A stretch of 64,000 bases of DNA from Physcomitrium patens (taxonomy: Eukaryota > Streptophyta > Bryopsida > Funariales > Funariaceae). The notes under the pieces are model-generated. The model was given only the letters and a program-made list of their open reading frames with translations. It did no database searches and was not told where the DNA came from. A program made the translations under genes and the position numbers. The stretch is taken from assembly GCF_000002425.4 (NCBI RefSeq), contig NC_037266.1, forward strand, positions 710,714 through 774,713. The letters are read 5' to 3'. This document shows positions 50,089 to 61,087 of this stretch, in pieces (the first letter of the stretch is position 1; every line of letters starts with the position of its first letter).

Positions 50089-50124
<36 letters not shown>

Positions 50125-51364
50125 AATTATTAATAAGATTTTTTTATCTTAAATAATTTTTTAATTATATTAAAATAATTTATTTTTAAGAAAATAGTAT
50201 ATTAAGTTAGCAACATTTCTATCAATTTTGAGAAAAAGTTAATAGTTTAAAAAGAACTATTTTTGCTAAAAAATTAACATTAAAGGTAGAAAAAGAAATC
50301 AATTTACATAAAAAAAAATTAAAATTTTTTTATCTAATTGATAAATTTGATTTTATATATAAAAAAATTATGTATTTATTATTACATTATTGATTGAAAT
50401 GTGTAAAATCTTTGAAGCAAGATCAATGGTTTAATTAAAAATTATTGAAGCTTGAAACTACTAAAAGGATTAATTAATGTTCGTTAGGGTTCAATTAAGG
50501 CTTTGTTAGGATTTTTAATATTTGTAGGATTTGTTTGTGATTTTATTAGAGTTTTTTTACGATTTTAATAAGATTTATACAAGATTTTATAATAATTTTC
50601 TTTATGATTTTTTTAAAATTTTTTAAAAAAGAATTTTATAAAGATTATTTACAATTTCTTTAGAGTTTTTCATGATTTATTTATGATTCTTTTTAAGATT
50701 TTTAGAAAATTTCTTTGAAATTTAATTAATATTTAATTAAGATTATAAAGGCTTAATTAGAATTTATTTAAGATTTTATTAAGATTATTAGGTTCTTTAT
50801 TATTTATGAAAATTAAGTTTATCTATTATAGCTAAGTACATAATACCACATTAGAGATACCTATATAATCTTGAACTCTTAAACTTCTAAACTCTAAACT
50901 ATAAATAAAAAAATAAAAAAAACCATAATCATTCATGTAATCCTAAATTGAAAACCTTCAACCTTAATTTTAATAACTACATATAAATTATTATTTTCAA
51001 GAAAAATATACTAAAGAATCTATAATAATTATATTTAGTACTTACTTAGACTCCAATACATTGACTTTTTCTTCATAAATTTATCTAAATTTATAAAATA
51101 TTTTAAATCATAATAAAAGCTTTGATCATTAAATAAAATTCATAATCTTAGTATATTTATATTTAGATAGTATTAAAAGTTTGCTTTTAACAATTTCACC
51201 AATTAAGATGTATAAGTAGAATTTACAATATATTAAGTAAAAATTCAACAATAAAGATATAAAAAAATTAATCACATCCACATAATTCTTATATTATTGT
51301 ATAATATATATATCTTTTCAAGACTAGATTATATATTCTCACTAACTTATTATAGAATTATTTA
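49976..51364. other. AT-rich repeat debris upstream of the LRR gene end
   Basis: A fragment near 50000-50070 resembles 22690-22760. A (TA)n run lies at about 50091-50120, then many gattttaataagattt-like imperfect repeats. No gene was seen. The 3' end of the minus-strand LRR gene lies beyond. Confidence 0.55.
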
Positions 51365-53613
51365 TTAATTATTAATCAATTTTAAAATATATATTTTTAA
51401 AAATTGATTGACTATTTCTTTTGATGATGATGTCAAGCTTGAGCACCCTCCTATATCAAAGGTAGTCAAAGATGTGAGGTTGCCCAACTCATTTGGCAAT
51501 GATGTCAAGTTTGAGCAATCACTTATATCAAAGGTAGTCAAAGATGTGAGGTTGCCCAATTCATTTGGCAATGATCTCAAGCTTGAGCATTTACTTATAT
51601 TCAAGGTAGTCAAAGATGTGAGGTTGCCCAATTCATTTGGCAATGATGTCAAGCTTGAGCACCCTCCTATATCAAAGGTAGTCAAAGATGTGAGGTTACC
51701 CAATTCATTTGGCAATGATGTCAAGCTTGAGCACCACCTGATATCAAACATAGTCAAAGATGTGAGGTTGCCCAATTCATTTGGCAATGATGTCAAGCTT
51801 GAGCAATTACTTATATTCAAGATAGTCAAAGATGTGACGTTGCCCAATTCATTTGGCAATGATATCAAGCTTGAGTAATTACTTATATTCAAGATAGTCA
51901 AAGATGTGAGGTTGCCCAATTCATTTGGCAATGATGTCAAGCTTGAGCAATCACTTATATTCAATGTAGTCAAAGATGTGAGGTTGCCCAATTCATTTGG
52001 CAATGATGTCAAGTTTGAGCACCTTCTTATATTCAAGGAAGTCAAAGATATGAGGTTGCCCAATTCATTTGGCAATGATGTCAAGCTTGAGCACCAACTG
52101 ATACCAAAGGTAGTCAAAGATGTGAGGTTGCCCAATTCATTTGGCAATGATATCAAGCTTGAGCAATTACTTATATTCAAGGTAGTCAAAGATGTGAGGT
52201 TGTCCAATTCATTTGACAATAATGTATAATTTTCTATCCTTAAATTAGTCAAAGATGTAATATTATTTAATTCATTTGACATTGATGTCAAATGGTTGCA
52301 ATTACTTATATTCAAAGTTGTCAAAGATGTACAATTGCCGAATTCATTTGACAATGATGTCAAGCTTGAATATTTGTTTGTTCTTAAGGTAGTCAAATTT
52401 GTGAGATCGTATAATTCTTTTGGTAATGATTTCAAGCTTTTGTAATCATTTATATTAACAATAGTCAAAGATGTGGGATTTTCTAATTTATTTGGCAATG
52501 TTGTCAAGCTTGAACATTCTCTTGTATCAAAGGTAGTCAAAGATGTGAGGTTACCCAATTCATTTGGCAATGATGTCAAGCTTGAGCACCTTCTTATATT
52601 CAAGGTAGTCAAAGATATGAGGTTGCCCAACTCATTTGGCAATGATGTCAAGTTTGAGCAATCACTTATATCAAAGGTAGTCAAAGATGTGAGGTTGCCC
52701 AATTCATTTGGCAATGATCTCAAGCTTGAGCATTTACTTATATTCAAGGTAGTCAAAGATGTGAGGTTGCCCAATTCATTTGGCAATGATGTCAAGCTTG
52801 AGCACCCTCCTATATCAAACGTAGTCAAAGATGTGAGGTTGCCCAATTCATTTGGCAATGATGTCAAGCTTGAGCACCAATTGATATCGAAGGTAGTCAA
52901 AGATGTGAGGTTGCCCAATTCATTTGGCAATGATGTCAAAAGCTTGAGCACCCTCCTATATCAAAGGTAGTCAAAGATGTGAGGTTGCCCAATTCATTTG
53001 GCAATGATGTCAAGCTTGAGCAATCACTTATATTCAAGGTAGTCAAAGATGTGAGGTTGCCCAATTCATTTGGCAATGATGTCAAGCTTGAGCACCCTTC
53101 TACATTAAGGTTTTTCAAAGCATGAAGACTTCTTATTGATGTTGGTAATAACCTTAAACTTCTATAATATTTTAAATTAAGTATCTTCAAAGAAGTCGTA
53201 TACTCTATTTCATTTGGTAGCATGATTAAGTTTGAGCATCCTTCTAAGTCAAGTTCCAATAATGTAGAAATTTTAAAAAATGAATTTGGAAATTTCTCTA
53301 CAAAAGAATAATTTCTTAATTGAAAGACATTTAAACTTTCAAGTTTAGTTCAAATCTCTTTGTCATATGTAATTTGTAATGCTTGATGTACTAATTCTTC
53401 ATTTAATTCGTATTCCCCTGACATATCTAGTAAAAAATATTTTAAACTAAGAGAATACTTTATCAATACAAAGAAAATGCTCAATATCTTTACAACAATT
53501 TTGGAAGTAGAAACACCAACATTATAACTCAAAAATCGAAGTGATGAAAAAGAAGCACTTCTTATTTTATTTATATTATTATTTTTTATATTATTGTAAA
53601 ATAATCCTTCTAA
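51365..53613 (-). pseudogene. Exon 3: linker and leucine-rich repeats (two lesions)
   Basis: Opens with LEGLFYNNIKNNN and a linker, broken by TGA 53352-53350, after which the same frame resumes with ESLNVFQLRNYSF. LRRs begin near 53270 (LDLEGCSNLIMLPNE). A two-base insertion at about 52937-52941 (caaaagctt where other units have caagctt) shifts the frame. The remaining array is open from 52951 to the TAA at 51365. The C-terminal tail is short (about 25 residues) and shows no transmembrane helix. LRRs usually sense or hold the receptor inactive. Confidence 0.85.
51408..53105 (-). repeat. 72-bp tandem array encoding 24-residue LRRs
   Basis: About 23 units of the form SLTSLPNELGNLTSLTT plus seven variable residues. 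Most differ at only a few DNA positions. Four to five central units (about 52230-52480) are diverged, with one shortened. The block of units with FDIGGCS, LNISKCS, SLRS and FDISDCS occurs twice, near both ends, pointing to multi-unit duplication. Confidence 0.95.
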
Positions 53614-53872
53614 CTGTAAATCAACACAATCAAATATATATTTAAATTAGAATTTCTACATAAGTAATGCACTCAATGTATATACAAATCTAATTACAAT
53701 ACAAGATTGATTTTTCTTATATTACAACTTTATATCAACATATATCTCAAAAACACAATAAACATTATATAATACATATAACTAAATAAAAAATTTAACC
53801 TTTACATAATATTTCTTACATATTATCATTAGTTTTTTACATGCCATTTAGTTAATAGTTAAGTAAAATTAC
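53614..53872 (-). other. Intron 2 of the kinase-NBS-LRR gene
   Basis: 259 bp with donor gtaatt and acceptor gttgatttacag. Phase 0. It separates the end of NB-ARC from the linker to the LRR. Confidence 0.75.
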
Positions 53873-54943
53873 CTTGTTTGCTGATCTATGAAATGGATCT
53901 ACATTTAAATTCCATATTCTTGTGTATTTATACTCCATCTTCTTTTCAACAATACTTTTACCCATGTCTTGTAGTTGATCATGAACTCTTATAATTCCAT
54001 CTTTGTCTACTTTAACCAATGATTGGTTAATCAATGTATCTAACATAAGTTCTACATCTTGTTCAAAGATGTTTTTTTGACTATTGGTCCATATTCGCAA
54101 TGCTCTTTCTTTTGACATGCCTTGTGGACACATGTCACTACAAAAAAAACAACATATGTCCAAAAACATATTCTTTTCTTTAACTTTCAAATTCTCAAAG
54201 CTCACTCTTAATATCTTCCAAATCTTGTAGTTACTATTGTCTTCATCTCCATCCAACTCTCTTCCCTTTTTTAACTTTTGTAAAGCTCGCTCCCAACATC
54301 TTAATCTCTTATTCTCTTTTAAAAATGCTCCCATAACTTTCAAACTCAATGGTAGGCCATTGCAAGCTCTTACAATTTTTTTGGCAATCTCGTTAAGTTC
54401 ATTGGGGAGATTTTCTTGGCCACAAGAATATGTAATAAACAACTTCATACTTGCTCCTTCATCAAGTTCTTCAACATTCATTTTATAAACTTCTTTACCA
54501 CAATGCTTCATTGCTTTTGAATCTCGAGTTGTTGCAATCAATGTACTACCATTGTTAGCAAATATGTCATCCATAGGCACAACATCTTCAATTTGATTTT
54601 GATTCTTCACATCATCAAAGACCAAGATAGTTTTGTTCTCTTCTAAGAATGATTTCAACATTTTTTGAGCTTCTTTTATATCCTTTGGTTTTGATTTGAC
54701 TTTAAATTGTTCCAAAATATTGCAAGAAGTTGTATAGCAATCACCACCACTTTCAATGCACTCAACAAAGCATGAGGCATTATACATGTCTTTTACACTA
54801 GTTAATATAGCCTTAGCTATTGTGGTCTTGCCTATTCCGCCCATTCCAACAAGATACAATGCCTTCACTTCATTTGCACATAGTTGTTTTATTTGTAATA
54901 AATATTGTGCTCTACCAACAATTTCTTCCTCAAATATATCAAC
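53873..54943 (-). CDS. Exon 2: NB-ARC domain
   Basis: 357 codons, fully open and in phase 0 at both ends. Motifs in order: P-loop GMGGIGKTT (54847-54821), kinase-2 KTILVFDDVKN, RNBS-B TLIATTRDS, GLPL as CNGLPLSLKVMG, RNBS-D FLDICCFFCSD, and an MHD equivalent reading RVHDQLQDMG (Met is Val). The kinase-2 end (DDV, then Lys-Asn rather than Trp) and FLDICCFF are of the TIR-NBS type, not the coiled-coil type. NB-ARC is the ATP/ADP switch controlling receptor activation. It ends at the donor acaag/gtaatt. Confidence 0.92.
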
Positions 54944-55143
54944 CTGAAATTAAAAAATTCATACAAAAATCAATAATAAAATCAAAATGAAGCATATACT
55001 ACATATCAGCCTAGTCTTACTAACTTGAGTTTGTAGTAAGATATGTAAACATTATTATGGCATAGAAGACTGTACAAGTTTAAAATACTATCAATATAAT
55101 CAATTCTATACATAATCTCTATAATTATTTGTACAAGTCTTAC
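54944..55143 (-). other. Intron 1 of the kinase-NBS-LRR gene
   Basis: 200 bp, donor gtaaga and acceptor tttaatttcag, very T-rich. Phase 0, joining GLPL to VDIFEEEIVGR. Confidence 0.8.
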
Positions 55144-56802
55144 CAATGGCAATCCAATATGTATTTGTTGAAATTCTATATTTTGATGATAGTTGTTTTT
55201 TGATGCTCCAAACTTTGGAGCATCTGCTACACCAATTCCAGCTAAATACTTTTTCTTTAATAACTCCAATCTTTCACAAATATTTGCAAACTTTGGTCGA
55301 TGCAAAGAATTCAACCTCCAACATTCTTGGATAAGCTCAATCAAGTCATCACAATTTGAAGGTAAGTTTGGTCTTTCACCTTTTTTAATTCATTCTAATA
55401 TCTCTTTCATCTCACAAATATCATGAAATGGATCTTTTTTTGAAAGAATCTTAGAACATATCATTGCAAATGAATAAACATCAACTTCAAAATGACATAT
55501 TTCTATTTTTTGAAATTTATTTCTCAATACCTCTGGAGCCATATATTTGAGACTACCATAAATATAATTATTCTTTGTGGCTTTTGGATTTCTTCCAACT
55601 TCAATCTTGGACATTCCAAAGTCAATCACTTTTACAATAGCATGTCGAACAATCTTATTCATAATCTTCGTCTCCACAATGTCAACCAAAATATTCTCAG
55701 GTTTTAGATCTCGATGTGCAATATGCATGTCATGTAAGTAACACATCCCTTTTGCAATTTGATGCATAATGTCAATAAGAAAAATATAAGATACTTCTTT
55801 TTCTTCTTCCAACATATTGCTCAAATTGTTTTGCATCAACTCCATTCCAATATACAAATATTCTTTTTTGTCTTTTGTTACAATAGACTCAATGCTTCCA
55901 TTGGCACTACCTTTCATTGCAAAATAATATGTTATCAAGTTAGGATGGCTCAAACTTCCTAGAATGCTCACTTCTTTGATGAAAATTTTATCAAGTTTAA
56001 CATCCATCTTTTTAGTTGCACACACAAGTTCCAACCACTTTGATTCATAAACTTCACCACAATTTCCTTTATTTATGCATTTTGTAATTGTAAGACTCTT
56101 CATGTCTGACAAAAATTTCAAATTATCCAACTCTCCACCTTCTATGCAAAGCAAGTCTTCAAATCTTTGTAATAGATGCTTTGCTAATCCATAATATTCA
56201 AAATCTTCTTTTCCAATTTCATGAATCAATTTCTTCCATAAAAACTCAACATCCTCTTCCACTTCATCATGTGTTGCAACATTAAAAGTTGCAAAAGTAT
56301 TCTTTTCAACTTTGTTGGGATAATGGTTCAAAACATCACTTGCTATATCACAACAACATTTTAAATCCAAAAGTAGTTCTCTAAAAGTGTCTTTGTTATT
56401 TAATTGGAAGATAGCTTCTTTGCACCAATTTTCTTTTCCACAATTTTCTACTAGAAAATAAGATTTATTTAAAACAAAAAATAACTCACTCAATAAAGGT
56501 CCAAATTCCAATCCATCATTAGTGCAAGTCATTAGGTGGTCAAAAACCATCGTAACATGTTCAATTTTCTTAAACAAATTAGCACATTGATTTCTGTTCA
56601 ACAAGTTATTTTTCTTCAATAAAACCTTGAATGCTTCAACATAGACTTTAGAACCTTTCCAAGTATCTCCACAAATACCTTCCATATTTAAATTTTTTTC
56701 ATATTGTTCCATTGTTCTTGAAGATCTTTGCATGAAAAGACCATGGAAATAGCTCCAAACCATGAATATATATCGCTTCAATGATTCCAAAAGATATTCC
56801 AT
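55144..56802 (-). CDS. Exon 1: helical N-terminal domain and protein kinase
   Basis: ATG at 56802. Residues 1-230 are mostly helical with no known catalytic motif and resemble the four-helix N-terminal region of MLKL-like plant kinases (inference). The kinase starts near residue 238: loop NKGNCGEV (first Gly is Asn), lysine in CATKKM (K264), helix-C Glu in FIKEVSIL (E277), catalytic IAHRDLKPEN (D365), DFG (394-396), YMAPEVL (about 420). All catalytic residues are present, so the ancestral domain was probably active. Residue 470 is followed by TGA 55392-55390. The frame then continues with the kinase end (LIQECWRLNSLHRPKF) to the splice donor ccattg/gtaaga at 55144/55143. Confidence 0.85.
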
Positions 56803-57117
56803 AATGTATTAATAAAAATAATTTCCAATTTCACCTTCTCGCCACCTATAGCAAATTACACATTAGATTTTCAAAATGTTTAGTATTTCAAAATATTAAT
56901 CAAACTCTTTTTTTACATTGTCCCACAAACCATACAATCTTCCGTCTTACAAATTGAATCTATAATTCTAAAACTGAACCATCAATCTCAAATAAACCTA
57001 AAACCAACACTTCATTTCTTCACATATTTTAATAACCTCACTTCAACCTATAACTTTGATGCAAAAACTACTCATCTCAAATCCAAAAACATCAAATGAC
57101 CACTGACCACCACCACA
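56803..57117. other. Upstream region of the kinase-NBS-LRR gene
   Basis: AT-rich and non-coding. No clear TATA box lies close to the ATG. A minus-strand tatataaaacg lies farther up at about 57722-57732 and could belong to a promoter with a long leader, but that is a guess. Confidence 0.4.
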
Positions 57118-59158
57118 ATGTCTAGAGATCGCAGTTCCTGCTCCTTGATTACATCAAAAGAGGTTTTCAGTATCCACTCAAACATGGAGAAGCACCACCA
57201 TGTTCTCAGACATGAAGGTACTCATGCGTGTGATTGTGAGTTTAGTACACGCTACTTCCTATTCGAGACAGGAACAAAAGACCTGAAACCATCAATCGAA
57301 CCATCAGAAGCTACACAACTCATAACAACTCAGAATTTACTCATGATAGATACTTCACTTAACGCCGGTGTCCGAATTTCTAATCTAAGTAGCAAAGTTC
57401 CTGGTAAGCTGATTTGTAAGGGCAATAAGTCCTAAAATGAAAACAGATAGGGACAGAATTATAAACTGAGATCAAAGCTTTGTATGCTGTAGAGAGATGG
57501 CAATTTTTTAGGTGGCGCCACTCGAAGCCTCCCAGAACTAGGAGAAACTCTCATTTCATGCCCAACATTTTGAGTTGTGTATCAGCACTCGGACAAACAC
57601 ATACCTCAGTATACCTCAAGCACAGAAAGAAGAAATGCAAAGAAAAGATCACACTTCAGACGTCAGAAAACGGATGTGAATAAATTGAGGCACACTACCA
57701 ATCTCCTCACAAGCTTAACGTTTTATATATAATGTCACACTTCAATGAGCTCCGAAAGAAACCCCCCCAATTATGGCGCTTCTAGGAAAGAGAATAAGCA
57801 ACATAACTAGTGGGTCGCTAGCCTCTAAGCCTTGTACAATTCGTTCCTTCATCGCCAAAATGTAAGCGAGCTTTTTCCACGATTTAACATATCAGCAAAA
57901 TCTGCTTTAATGACTACATTTGGTTGCCACATATATGCGAAAAGTGCGGCCACGCGACCGGGGAAATCAAGACATTTCCACAGAATTCATGCAGACGCGA
58001 ATTCAAATGACTAGGACAAGAAGAAAAGCATAAACAGCTGCCTTTACTGTAAACACGCCGAACCAAAGCCTGCAAAACTTGCACGGTCGAACTCACCAGA
58101 GAAGGGGTTGATAAACCAGCCACTCGCCAAAACAATTCCCTCTTTTCACAGAGCCTTCAATTCCGATTCGATTCTTCCTTCCCTTGGTGTCACTAACAGA
58201 CAAGAGCTCTAATGTTGTCAACGGAAACACCAACCAAAAATAAATTGAGGGTCTCTGGTGATCTTCTCTTGAACCTTCTGATTATCCCCAGGAGACCTGC
58301 GCACTGCTGAGAACACCGTGAACTCTACGTCCAACCCAACAGAGACCCTATTCCGACACACCAATCCTGCAACCCTGAGTTCTAAATCTCTGATCCCTAG
58401 CTACTTCCTGAGACAGAACGGTAAAAAAAATCCACTCAACAGAACTGCTGGCGCCGCGACATCCCTCATAGGATCTCAAGGCCAGAATCTGTCCCGACAC
58501 TCTACGTGTCCGCCTCTCCGTAGACCCGATTGCATCATCTCCATCCCCTTCCCATGCCACTATTTCACCTTCGCCACAAAATCCGGCCGAAAAACCTAAT
58601 CGCTCAAGAGAATGCAACCCACAAGCACCTGTTCTCTCCCACTCGCGTTCACACTCCAACAACAGCCAACTTGTCTCCACACAATATCATGCCTCAAGGC
58701 ATCTCCACCGATTGCCTTAATACCCACTTGATGAGTTTTCCCTGCGAGGGGCTCTTTTCACAAATTTGGGCGCCTTCGGCCTAATTACCCCACCGTTGCC
58801 CACGCCATGCAAGAAGTCCGGATTTCGAGGAAGCTCATGCTTCGTCCACAAAGCACCACCTGCCACTCTACAAGCCGCTACACACGCTGCCTACCCTGCA
58901 AGTACATTGGCAAGGCGGGAGAGACTCCCCCTCGTCATTACGTGTCTCAGAAACCTCACAACTCTATCGCCATCGTGGGCCGTCGGATCGCTGCTACCGC
59001 TCAGATGCAATCTCAACCGCTGATCGGATTTCTAGGAAGGGAGGGGGGAACATTGGGGAACCAGGGGAGGGGGGGCAGTTGGAGGGCGGCAGGTTGGGAA
59101 CTCAAAAGCCATTCCTCATTGGGCCAATTCACATAAATGTGTGTTGCTTGTTGTTTAG
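57118..59158. other. GC-richer, ORF-poor island between two host-like genes
   Basis: Clearly richer in G+C and CpG than the rest of the window, especially 58.2-59.1 kb. Several unrelated short frames exist on both strands; none shows a recognisable domain or continues by splicing that I can support. The most economical reading is promoter and untranslated leader sequence of the flanking genes, perhaps bidirectional. The plus-strand end ttgcttgttgtttag/ggg at 59158 looks like a splice acceptor leading into the next feature. Confidence 0.45.
59039..59075 (+). other. G-rich tract, potential G-quadruplex
   Basis: At least four runs of three or more G separated by loops of one to six bases, in an otherwise mixed context about 85 bp before the next exon. 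Confidence 0.6.
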
Positions 59159-59650
59159 GGGTTGCTTCACAACATATCAGTCAGTTTCGAGGGTCTTCGC
59201 AGAACGGCAAAATCTGTCGTTTACCTAGCTTCCTCAGAAAACAGTGGTGAGGAATTCCCTCCGCGAATCTATGCTCGCCAGTGTGCGATTCTTGCAAAGA
59301 AAGCCTCGGAAACTTTGCTTGTCGTTGACGAGTTTGAGAGCATCATCCGCCAGCAAGAGCGTCTCTTGGGAGGATCCGAACGAAGCAGCACTACTCCTTA
59401 TTGGAATGTAGCAGCCACAGAGCTTCGCCATGTGCTGAAAGCTGCGGAGTCTCTAACGAGAAATTGCTGCTCTAAAGTAACTACACGTATTTCTGACACT
59501 AAAAGAATTATGTTTCTTATTGCCAGAGCAGCTAAAAGAATTATTGTCTGCAATTACAAAGAGAAGCTAATGCAATTGAGCATGCACTATTAGTTTGCAA
59601 TTCCCTTCCAAGAGGTGGAGTAGATGAGGTAATTCTCCTAGGCCTAGATA
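59159..59650 (+). pseudogene. Broken exon for a kinase-type helical N-terminal domain
   Basis: Begins after a splice-acceptor-like tttag. The open frame encodes RQCAILAKK, VVDEFE, ATELRHVLKAAESLTRNC. These line up with NQCANLFKK, VFDHL, LSELFFVLNKSYFLVENC in the N-terminus of the gene at 56802; the Cys-to-Asp spacing is 15 residues in both. Frameshifts near 59514 and 59560 are needed to continue into LPEQLKELLSAITKR and HALLVCNSLPRGGVDEV, which correspond to the next helices of the neighbour. Codon use is GC-richer than in the neighbour. No kinase domain follows, so it is a truncated relative. Confidence 0.6.
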
Positions 59651-59919
59651 AAATCTTTTGAATAAAAAGTTAAATAAATGAATTTAAAAAAAATTGAAAT
59701 ACATCTTTCTTCTTTAAAAACCTTGCATACAAAACAACCCACTCTTTTTGCTATTATTGAGGTATTCACTTTTCAAACCAAATCAATATAGTTTTTATAA
59801 TACTCGCAAAAAAAAAAGGAATTTTTACCTCAATCTATAGACTTATCCCTCATTCATAAGAATATCACTATAAGAAATTAATAGTTGATATAACAAAACA
59901 TATTTGAATGTTGTTGTAT
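59651..59919. other. AT-rich spacer
   Basis: No coding or repeat signature recognised. Confidence 0.5.
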
Positions 59920-60970
59920 TATAATTGCTTATAGTATGTAAAAATTAATTAAGACAATAATATGTTCATAAGTCTTGGTGTATGCTAAAATGGTTAATAG
60001 ATTAATTTAAAGAGAGTGGATATAAAAAATTTTAATTTAAATTTTATCTAGTTTGATTATAGCATTTAAAAAAATTATAGGACCTAAATGTTTAATATGA
60101 AGCCTTGATAGGAGATTAAAGCCTAAAGAAAAAAATCTTATCTAATAGGAGGCTTATTGGGAGGGATGAAAGCAAGGAATAGAAATCTTCATTCCTATTG
60201 GTCAAAGGCCATGCCCAATGGGCTTCAAGGAGGCTGCCCGAGGCCCTATTAGGGATTAGAGTTTTTTTATTGAAGTAATTTGAGCTTTGGAGACTATGGT
60301 CATCAAATTTAGGTTTTTTGAGTATAGATTGGATGTAAATTTTGTATGATTTGGAGTTTTTATGGAGGAGTTATTGACTCTCAAATTTAAGGTGTCAATT
60401 TCATACCTACTATCACTCTTTGAGGCATAACATATGTTTACAAAGAGCAATGAAGGATCGGCAATTGAGGTTGGAGAGAGCTTTTCTTGGACTACATTCT
60501 TCATATATTGTTTGATGAATTTAAAATTCAAATAAAGAAGTTATAAAGAGTTAAAATCAACACATCCAAATCAAAGGCAGTAATTAAGTGATTTTATTAA
60601 TAGTAATGATTGGAGCCATATTTTGAGTTTTTAGACAAATTTTTGGCTCAAACTTTTTGGAAAAGCTAGATTATTGTGTCAAAAAGATATACATAAAAAT
60701 TTTGTGGCATTTGAGTCCTTATTTTGTAAGATATGAAGAAAATTGCATGCAGATGTACAAAAATTAGGATTTGAAGCAGTTGTAAGGATTTTGGTGATAT
60801 CTTAAGCTCTGTAATAAATTTGTAGTTGAAATTTGTTATGGTAGTTTTTAAAAGTACATCAATACTTCATGTAAAGTTTGAATGTGTTTGAACAGTCCGA
60901 TTAGAAGATATGAATTTTTGAAGTTTGAAAAAAATATCCCATAAGGATATTTAAGGATTTAAAAGTTTTA
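59920..60970 (-). repeat. RLG-A LTR copy, reverse orientation
   Basis: Reverse complement matches about 1780-2690 of the left-edge RLG-A element in order, including the cgggcagcctcc segment (at about 60226-60243) and aattgacacctta (about 60390). The (TA)n present in the other copy at 2509 is missing here. No gag or pol adjoins, so it may be a solo LTR; ends and target duplication were not resolved. Confidence 0.7.
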
Positions 60971-61040
60971 TCATATTTTGGATATTTTTGGAAACTAAAG
61001 ACTTATATATTTGGTATAATAGCACCTAAAATTAATATAC

Positions 61041-61046
<6 letters not shown>

Positions 61047-61084
<38 letters not shown>
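61047..61084. repeat. (TA)n microsatellite
   Basis: Uninterrupted AT dinucleotide run. Confidence 0.95.

Positions 61085-61087
<3 letters not shown>

Larger units (their letters stand above)
51365..56802 (-). pseudogene. Protein kinase-NBS-LRR resistance-type gene, disrupted
   Basis: Minus-strand gene of three coding exons: 56802-55144, 54943-53873 and 53613-51365, with introns of 200 and 259 bp, both phase 0 with GT-AG ends. The predicted product would be an intracellular immune receptor: helical N-terminal domain, Ser/Thr kinase, NB-ARC switch, LRR. This kinase-NBS-LRR order is known mainly from mosses. Three lesions break it: TGA at 55392-55390 in the kinase C-lobe, TGA at 53352-53350 before the LRR, and two extra bases near 52937-52941 in the LRR. 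Both TGA codons fall where Trp would fit, so G-to-A changes explain them. The frame is otherwise well kept, so decay is recent, or some lesions are sequencing or assembly errors. Confidence 0.85.

Noticed and set aside
51408..52970. Long plus-strand open frames with repeats such as KVVKDVRLPNSFGNDVKLEH
   Set aside because: They are the antisense of the 72-bp LRR array. A repeat length divisible by three keeps an opposite frame open, and the minus-strand reading has the clear LRR consensus, introns and NB-ARC context.
57118..57435. Plus-strand frame of 105 codons as a possible gene
   Set aside because: No recognisable domain, no similarity to anything nearby, and no splice or promoter evidence; kept only as part of the GC-rich island.
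58348..58680. Minus-strand frame of 110 codons in the GC-rich island
   Set aside because: GC-rich DNA has few stops by chance; a competing frame exists on the other strand and neither shows a domain.
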